Source: Miscanthus floridulus
Taxonomy: Eukaryota > Streptophyta > Magnoliopsida > Poales > Poaceae
NCBI RefSeq assembly: GCF_019320115.1
Contig: NC_089584.1
Span: forward strand, 78,187,260 to 78,251,259
Direction of reading: 5' to 3'
DNA: 64,000 nt
Under the pieces are notes generated by a model. That model saw nothing but the letters and a program-made list of their open reading frames with translations, made no database searches and was not told where the DNA came from. A program made the position numbers and the translations under genes. Shown here in pieces: positions 56,481 to 64,000 of this stretch (its first letter is position 1; every line of letters begins with the position of its first letter).

Positions 56481-56989
56481 AAAAGAAGCTTTGGCTTGAT
56501 TTGGAGATAGCTTGTCCTCTTTGTACTCTTGTTGTCTGGATTACTAAAACAGCCCTAGAGCAGATAACCACAGTTTTGTGCTTGATACCTGCCCCTTTTC
56601 TTTGGCTCTAATATATGCTGCGTTTTAGACAAGCAACTGAATATATGTATGTGGCCGGCCAGGACCAGATTAAAAATAACAGAACCTTGCTATGTCCTGG
56701 GAGGGATGCATTTAGTATGCAAAGTAGGCCATCCTGCTCATTCTTAATTAGGTTTAAGCTGGTCACAACTCTCATTCAGCAAGAACAATACAGCATCAGT
56801 TGCAGCTGCACGGCACGGTACCACAGCATAAACATTTTTTTTCAGATGCGTGTGAGATTCTTCTGCTATGCAACTTCCGGTGCACGCCCTAGCTCCGCAT
56901 TTGTTTTGGCCATCCATGCATGCTTCGGTCACCATCACCCTACTGGCTCTGACAGATCACTTGACACCCTGCCACTGCATGCTGCCACT

Positions 56990-57103
56990 ACTATTGGCTT
57001 GGCTGATAAGGCGCTGAAAGTACTATTGGCTGATTTGGTGTGAGAGAAAAATAATGTTCGTTGACTAAAAAAATACGGTTTATAAACCAAGCGAACATGG
57101 CGT
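56990..57103. repeat. Short MITE-like repeat
   Basis: The stretch from ttggcttggctgataag to ccaagcgaacatggc contains gtgagagaaaaataatgttcg, text I recognise as a common short grass MITE. Terminal pairing ggcttgg/ccaagc is visible; no clear target duplication was found. Confidence 0.4.
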
Positions 57104-57817
57104 ATATTTTTGCATGGCCTTTGGGGGGCTTTTTAATTAGGATCCAATGGTTGTTGGTCAGTGACCAGTCTATGCAATGCAAGCATCAGGCCATGGGCAA
57201 TGTGGCATGGGGAGGCTGGGCTGGCTCTCATGGCAATAGGGTGGTCCGGCCGTGTCCTTGTTGGAGGGATCAGAGCGAGCCATGGGAGAGAAGACAAGTG
57301 CTTGAGGCTTTTGCTTGTTTCTGGGTCACATGGATTCCTTCAAGGGAAAGAGAGTGGAGTCGAATCAAAGGGTGCTAGGAGCTACCGCTATTAAAATGCA
57401 CATTGAACATCCTAGGAAGAATATTGATTAGTGTACTGCTGCAAAGCACTCTTTTTTTTCTTTCTATTTCTCTATTGAGAAAGCTTCTCACCGTGTCCAG
57501 GATTGGAATGGATCAATACCATTCGGCCAATAGCATATATATTCTGCTATTGTCCATTTTGTGTCTGGCTTAATTTGAGCAACTTTATGTCCCTCCCTTT
57601 CAAAAAAAAAAGTAACTTTATGTCCCTAATGACACTGAGACAGCCAATGCGTCGCTCAAGATCACATTCACCTCACGTAAATGAAAGTTTGCGTTTCAAG
57701 TGGAAGTTTACTACTAGTAATCTTATTTTTTATTGATTAGAGATCAACAATAGAACCATCACATTAATTCTTCTCACAAAAATAGATAAAAAATTATTTA
57801 GCCATCAAAATTTGGTA

Positions 57818-58082
57818 CTCCTCTATTTCAAATTGCAAGTCGTTTTATTTTTGTGTAAACTCTGAAGTCAAACTTGTCTAACATTTTACCAAGTTTATAG
57901 AACAATAAATCAACATGTACAATATCAAATGATTTCACTATAAAATATATTTCATCATGTATCTAATCAATCTTGTTCGATGTTGTAGATGCGTGTAAAT
58001 TTTTCTATAAACTTATTCAGAGCAAGAGAAGGTTGACTTGGGAAAAACTAAAACAACTTATAATACTTTAGAATAGAAGGAG
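57818..58082. mobile_element. Stowaway-like MITE, 265 bp
   Basis: Ends ctcctctatttcaaattgca and the complement of ttagaatagaaggag, followed inward by agtcgtttta and aaacaactt, are inverted copies with differences. TA lies on both sides (57816-57817 and 58083-58084). Confidence 0.75.
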
Positions 58083-58084
58083 TA

Positions 58085-59279
58085 GACTATAATCATCGTT
58101 GATTATAATAGCTATTGTATTTAATGTGTTTTCTAAGAAATTACTACTCACATATGCTATTATGAAGAATGGTATAAAGTAACCCCAAATTTGCATCTAA
58201 ACCTTCTCTAGATTTGTGTCAAAATTTAACTTGAGGTTTGCTATGATAAACACAATTTGATGTAACCTCTAATTTACATCAAAACTACCCAACCTACCAC
58301 TATGATATCTATGTAACCCCTTACTTTTGCATCTAAAAATTAGAACCCACTTGTACCATTAAAAATAAACTAAAACATCCCCTCGAGTATACATTTAAAT
58401 TACCAACATTTGCTATTATAGAAAAGATTTAAATAACAATAAATTATACCTACATATATTTCTAAATTACTCGCTTCTATTACTCTTGATATTTAAAAAA
58501 TAACTTAAAGTAACCATACGTGTTACTATGTCATCATGCGTATTAAGTGTGTTCTGTAGATAAAAAATATATATTTATATGTTTCAGCAACCATGAAAAA
58601 TGTTCTCTTAACGACTCATATACCAATTATATTAACAACTGAATTAAAATATATATTAATATCCATTACGATAGGTTACGTAAGTTGTTACTTTAAATCA
58701 ATTTATACATTTTAATTAAAAACTATGAGATGTTCATATTGATAGTATAATTGTAATCACTCCATTTTTTTAAAATATTACTATGGTTTCATCACTTCAA
58801 TGACCTTATTCACCGCCCTATGCAACCCTAGGTTGTGGCCATAGCTAATTTCACAAGGGGTTTTAAGGTGATTAGGAGACAACCAATATTAATATCAGTA
58901 GTTATTAAAATAGTAGGTACGTACACCCCCGCTGGGAGCATTGGCACTATTTCATCCTTGCAGCTTGTGTTGCTAAGTTAGAACAATAGAAGTAGAGTTA
59001 GATCATAGGAAACCTTGCTCACTCATTGTCCTTCCACCTAGCTATACTACCTTACTTAGTTTAAAAAAAAGCTATACCGCCTTACTTGTATCTTTGTGTG
59101 AGTTATCTCTGTCTTCGGTGTCATCGCTATCCTTCCTATTATCGATTACCCCCACTATACTCTGATAGCTAAGTCATGGTATAACTAAGATCTCTCATTT
59201 ATTACTATTCCTAGCCACCACTTTCTTTGTGGATTAAATAAATAATGATATCTTAAAATACTCCTTGGTGAAGTGCTAC
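58085..59279. other. AT-rich non-coding DNA
   Basis: No gene is seen. Between 58150 and 58420 the phrase taacccc...tttgcatctaaa recurs about three times with a loose spacing near 65-75 bases (58181, 58265, 58315), perhaps a worn tandem repeat. Confidence 0.35.
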
Positions 59280-61120
59280 AACTGTATCTATGCGCTTGCG
59301 GAATATTCTAATCTTGAGCATAAGAAATACCAACAAGGGCTTACTGGACAATCCATCATAATTCGTCGGATGGTCCAAAAGACTAGGCTCGATGTGCCTA
59401 AGTGAAATGTATGGCTAGAGGAGGATGAATAGCCTAACAAAATTTCTATAAAATTACTAGAGCAACTTGTTAGACAATAAGATGGCAAAATAGCAATTTG
59501 CTTTAGCTCTACTTTTACCACTAGCAAGCCACCTACACAATGCTAGTCACTATGATCTCTACGATGATATCACAAATGATTAAGCTAGTGACTAATGCTA
59601 CTACTACAACTAGTGATCTAGCAAGAAAACTAATTACAACTATGCTACTCAACTAGCAAGGCAAGCACGCTATCACTGCACAAGTATACTAGGAAGGTAA
59701 ATTGCAAGTGATAGAGATGTATATCGAACCGAGCAAGTGTCCAATAAGAAAACCAAGAGACAATGAGAAACAAGATTTATTCCCGAGGTTCGGTTGCTTG
59801 CCGGCAACCTACTTCCTCACTGTGGCGATACACTCACTTGGTGGCTCACGCACTAATAGGCATCACACGCCTAGCCTAGCAATTTGGCGCCGTAAGAACT
59901 AACACAAGAGAGGATCCACAAGCCACAAGCAATCCATTAGAGTTGCCTTTCACAATCTCTGGTGGGGAATAGGCACAAGAACCCCTCACAAATCACCGAT
60001 TGGAGCCAGAGACAATCACCACCCTCTGCTCAACAATCATCTCTGCTCAAGCCGTCTAGGTGGCGGCAACCACCAAGAGTAACAAGAAATCCGGCAACAA
60101 ATCCGATCCCAAGTGCCACTAGATGCAATCACTCAAAGCAAATAAACTTGCAAGTGTCACAATTGGATGCTCTCCCAACTCACTTGGATGATGAAAAAAT
60201 CAAGAGAGATGAGTAGGAGTGGAGTATCTCAGCTCTAGAGGGTGTACAAATCACAAAATGGCCAAGAGAGGGTGCCCAAGGCTGGCCCTTGCACTTAAAT
60301 AGGCACCCCTAGAGCTACTAGCCGTTGGGCTTAAAAGGGGACTGTCGGACCCATTTCACAGGACCGTTGGACGCCCTCCGCGGCTGCCACACGTCCTCTG
60401 AAACGAATTCGACGGTTGCGCGTTCTAACGGCTAGCTACCGAGTCTAATGGCTCAGGGTCCGACGCTCGTCGGACCAATTCGCGCCACGGTCTGAGGCAC
60501 AATAGAGAGGTTCCAAAATGTGAAAAACCATTGGACCCTGGTCCGACATAGACGGTTGGACCTTTTTGATTGGTCTGCCACCCCTACGAACTTCATGCTA
60601 TGCGCCACGTGTCGCTGCTCATAGCTGTGCAAAGTGTTGGCCCGATGAACAGTGTTTCCATACTGTCTGACACCTCATTTCCCCGTGGTCTGACACCTGC
60701 ATGACCTCTCTACGTTGTATAGACCAACCGTCAGACCCATTCACCGAATGGTCCAATGCCTATCAAGTCGTGGTCCGACGCTGACGCAGTGCGACACTAC
60801 TCTCTGTCTTCACGCTGTTAGTCGTCGGACCCATAGAAGAATTGGTTCGACGCTTTCTAAGAATGGGTTCGACGCTCATGCTGACTCACTCCCTTCTCTG
60901 GTATGTTAGATAGACCATCGGACCCTTAGGGCCGATTGGTCCAACGCTTGCAAGATTAGAGTCCGACGCCCCGAAAGCTCCCCTTTCTCTCTTCTCTTTC
61001 AGGCCTTTCTTTAATGTGCCAATACCAAAGTGTCCCAAACACTTGTACACGTGTGTTAGCATTTTCAAAGTATTTTTCAAGGGTTGTTAGCACTCACTAG
61101 GTCCAAATGCAAATTGTTGA
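59280..61120 (-). repeat. Probable LTR remnant (minus strand) with ggtccgacgct motif array
   Basis: No coding frame is present. The text around 59420 (aggaggatgaatagcc) and 59790-60010 (cccgaggttcggttgc, caaatcaccgattgga) is like that of long LTRs in grass retrotransposons. A TATA-like tatttaag (minus) is at about 60293-60300. Between 60340 and 60980 the words gtcggaccca and ggtccgacgct occur many times in both orientations. No TG/CA ends or flanking duplication were fixed, so family and limits are open. Confidence 0.4.
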
Positions 61121-62720
61121 CGGCAAAACATGACGGGCCGAGCCTCGCCGCCGACACGCGAAGCTAAGCCGGGAGAAACCGTGTGGAGCAGATCCTGAGC
61201 TCTTCCCGGGGTTAGGGAAACACCGAATCGGATGGTCATGACCTAGGACGTGTTAGTCAATTTGACCCTTCAATTGACAAGGAGGAAAGGTTGATCAGTA
61301 ATTTAAGGTGGAATATGCTAGTGTTGTTCCAGACAGTTCCAAATATGCGGCTAAATAGCCAATGAGATAAGGCTATCGACTAAAGAGTCGATATCCAGCA
61401 TGTTCATGATGCAAAGCGAGTAAAATAAGCATGTCAGCAATTATCAGATATTTAAATATATAGATCTTAACAGCCGATGATCATGAGAGCATGTAAAGGT
61501 ATGATGAGTAAAATATGAAAGCATCTATATTAATTGAGATACATACTAGCTTTTGACCAAGATAAGAACAAGTACAAACATATGAGTAGCCAATGTATTC
61601 TCAATAAGCGGGCCATCGGCTAAAATAGCCGATTCCAATGAAAGAAAACTCATAACATGCAAGCACTCAACCATTAAACGTGGACAGATCCATACACCTA
61701 TCAAATCTAACTTATTATCTCTAACAGTGGGGTTCGACTGGATCGATGGCAACCGTAATAAAGATAACATATTAAACCTTCAAAGAATACGAGTCTGTTC
61801 ACACTTAACAGAATCATGAAAGCATGTTACGATCGTGGAAGTGTGGGCGATCGGCTAAATAGCCGATGCGAACATAGCATGCATCCAGATGCTATGTTTG
61901 ACCATAAGCGAGACTTGTTAATTGATAATTTCCGATCTATAGTGCTAACAGTGGGGGTCGACTGGATCGATGACAGCCATAATAGCAGTTCTAGGCTGGA
62001 TCTCATCAAGTAACAAGCTTACTTAGTGTCAAACACGCCCTGACTACATGCTATCTTCGATCAAGATTGGAACAAAACAACTAATCTAGCCGGAACCAGC
62101 ATCAAAGTGAGATCTAAATGGGATAAAGCAACAAGACGATAGTTTAAAGAGATATAAAGCCGATTCTTTTCAATCTTAATCGGGTAAGGGGTGATGTTGT
62201 TACAAATAGTAAGAGCACTAATTGTAACAAGATTGATAACTAGCAAATCTATTAAAAACAGTAAGGAAACCCTACCAATCTTAATAGATTTAACCGATAA
62301 CTAATTCGTATCAAAATTTATACGAGATCGAGCCGGACCGATGCAACCTTACAAATTTTGATAAGAATCGATGGGTAACTTGAATCAAGAATTATACGAG
62401 ATCGAGCCGGACCGATGCAACCTTACCATCACTGATAAAAGTTGATAACTAACTTCCACAAAGCTTACAAGAGGTCGAGCCGGAAAGATACAACCTTATA
62501 AACAAAGTATAAGTCATGACGGATACTCATAAATAAACCAGAGGTTGGACCTAACCGATACAGCCCTGCTTGCCCGAAGAACTCATTGAGATCTACTCTA
62601 CTTCTACTCCTAGGGGGTGGCGTAAGCCGAAAGGTAAAAATACGGGTTTTTGATTGATCGCAGAGATGTTAATTACAATAGACGGAGTTTATATTTATAC
62701 CCTAGACTGATACAAAATCC
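61121..62720 (-). repeat. Second LTR-like region with internal repeats
   Basis: The left edge tgttgacggcaaaac could be an LTR end. A minus-strand TATA box (tatttata on +) is at 62692-62699 with a plausible leader toward 62600. Inside are three copies of a 225-240-bp unit (about 61330-62030) with cggctaaatagccgat, and four copies of a 72-bp unit (62323, 62396, 62472, 62541) with gagatcgagccggaccgatg. No coding sequence is seen. It is likely an LTR of an unidentified element. Confidence 0.4.
62692..62699 (-). promoter_or_regulatory. TATA box candidate on the minus strand
   Basis: Read on minus it is TATAAATA in the context gggtataaatataaactcc, a typical LTR promoter setting. Confidence 0.45.
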
Positions 62721-63192
62721 TAATTGGACACTATGCAAGCTTTCCTAGAGATAAAAGAAAATATTATTTATACTCGGCCAATCACATTTTGCTATGTACT
62801 TAGATATTCTAGCCAGCAGAGCAGGCACGTCTCCCTCTTTTCCTTGATCGAATGAGTTCCAGTTTGCATGTATCTTTTCCACGTTTACCAGCAATCAAAT
62901 GGTTTTCCCTTTCCTTCAGGCATGGACTCCAGCATGTAGGTAACCGCAATATATACGACGAACAGGTTGCATGGCCTTTCATGTATATAGAAATTTATAC
63001 GCCGCATGCCTTCTTAAATTAATCCCGTCGGCAAGTCTCCTTAATTGACTAGTATCTCTGATCTTCTTTATTCTATTTGCCTTTTTCTGGACGAGGTCAT
63101 CAAAGCTGCTTGCATGCGAACTCCGCCTTCAGGAACCAAACAAACTCCACGCGTACAGCCCCAGCGGCCAAGACTCTGCGCAGCCCATTAAT

Positions 63193-63194
<2 letters not shown>
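62721..63194. other. Non-coding stretch
   Basis: Nothing recognisable beyond short AT-rich and pyrimidine-rich tracts. It may be the right part of the LTR-like region or its flank. Confidence 0.3.

Positions 63195-63238
<44 letters not shown>
63195..63238. repeat. (AT)n microsatellite, about 22 units
   Basis: This is an uninterrupted run of at dinucleotides. It creates the artificial YIYIYI stretch in the overlapping open frame. Confidence 0.95.
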
Positions 63239-63242
<4 letters not shown>

Positions 63243-64000
63243 CTCCTCCCGGACTCTTCTTGCCTTTTGATTACGCGTACATGCATGGAACACATAACCA
63301 CTGGAACCCTCTCACCCAACTCCTTGTAGTTCCTTGCCAAATATTAAATAAGCTTTTCTACTCGATGTATATGATTTTTCCCGTCTTCAACTGGATATTG
63401 TTCAAATCATTGGCTTTCTTCCATAGACTTCCATTACGAATAAAATTACCAAATTTTGGTGTAAACACAAATGCAATAAATCACTTCACATCAACCTAGA
63501 ATTTTCCCTTCATAGTACGACTATCTTTCCTAAATTCGATGACGCACTCTATAACGTGACCGACAAAACAAAATGGTCCTAGGTTTTATACCTTTGCCTT
63601 GAGTCAATTTCGTTTTTCTCTTTCTTATTTTCCAAGTTGGAGCACTTGATCACCATCTTTTGGCTATCTCCATCCCCATGAGTGCCATCTAGCTCCTTCT
63701 TGGACTTGGACCAACCTATCTCATTCTACACACTTAAAGTATAGGGTTAGTCCAATAGGTTTCATCAATTAGCCAAAATCAAACTAGGACTTTCACTAAG
63801 TGTGACAGTCCATGATGGCTGGAGGAATAGTCCATACAATTTCAGATCGTCTATCAAATCTAATGGACAATTAGTCATGTTTGTCGACAAAACCTATATT
63901 CACAGGTGTTCTTGGATTTCTTGATGGGGTTCTCCTAGGGTTCTTGAAGGGTGACCATAGGGTGTGTTGGGGGACTTCATAGGGTGCTTGTGCAAGCTTC
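63239..64000. other. Non-coding right edge of the window
   Basis: No coding signal is seen. The text from about 63560 on (ccttgagtcaatttcg, agttggagcacttgatcacc, agtccaataggtttcatcaa) resembles copia-type LTR sequence in grasses, from memory only. The element, if real, continues beyond the window. Confidence 0.3.

Noticed and set aside
56615..57043. Open + strand frame of 142 codons
   Set aside because: No domain, no matching codon bias, and it runs into a MITE-like repeat.
63077..63499. Open + strand frame of 140 codons
   Set aside because: Its middle is an (AT)n microsatellite translated as Tyr-Ile repeats; nothing else supports a gene.
1..64000. tRNA, rRNA, CRISPR, bacterial-type operons or an integrated virus
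   Set aside because: No cloverleaf with expected invariant bases, no rRNA text, no regular short spacer array, and all enzyme genes belong to plant transposable elements.

Overview
The window is grass nuclear DNA made almost entirely of transposable elements. The type of organism is inferred from the families seen: a Tat-lineage Ty3/gypsy element with an antisense gene, Opie/SIRE-type Ty1/copia elements (Sireviruses), a CACTA element with a TNP2 transposase and a Ulp1-type second gene, MuDR-like, hAT, Tourist and Stowaway elements. Together they suggest a panicoid grass such as Saccharum, Sorghum or Miscanthus. I could not verify the species. I find no intact host gene, rRNA, tRNA or CRISPR array.

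Layout. Bases 1-13811 are a Tat-type gypsy element on the + strand. Its 5' LTR lies outside the window. It holds a decayed gag-protease-RT-RNase H-integrase block, a six-exon antisense gene (9995 down to 6216), a repeat-rich spacer, and an intact-looking 3' LTR (12047-13811). Bases 14114-45634 are best read as one large CACTA element. A Tourist MITE sits beside its left end. Its TNP2 transposase is a pseudogene (15333-18830). An internal region carries a 640-bp inverted repeat and three 40-bp palindromes just upstream of a TATA box. Its second gene (leader 20580-21069, coding parts 34856-35990 and 42483-45154) ends in a Ulp1-like protease domain. This gene has been split twice by related Sireviruses: copy A (22251-34577, minus strand), which itself holds a 968-bp hAT element, and copy B (35991-42482, plus strand).

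Bases 45638-47820 are GC-rich DNA of unknown function, probably continuous with 13812-14113 before the CACTA insertion. A Stowaway MITE follows. Next comes a 3.2-kb MuDR-like element (48141-51318) with a 10-bp target duplication. It keeps the N-terminal part of a transposase gene on + and a convergent zinc-knuckle-like gene on -, but has lost the transposase core. The rest (51.3-64 kb) is non-coding: a TGTTGCA-rich repeat, an old tandem duplication of about 1.2 kb, two more Stowaway-type MITEs, and two stretches that look like LTR remnants with their own motif arrays.

None of the genes appears able to make a full product. The interest lies in the nesting order, the accessory genes (antisense Tat gene, Ulp1-like CACTA gene, convergent MULE gene, Sirevirus env-like gene) and the structured non-coding parts. 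Frames, motifs, terminal repeats and target duplications were read by eye. No alignment or database search was run.
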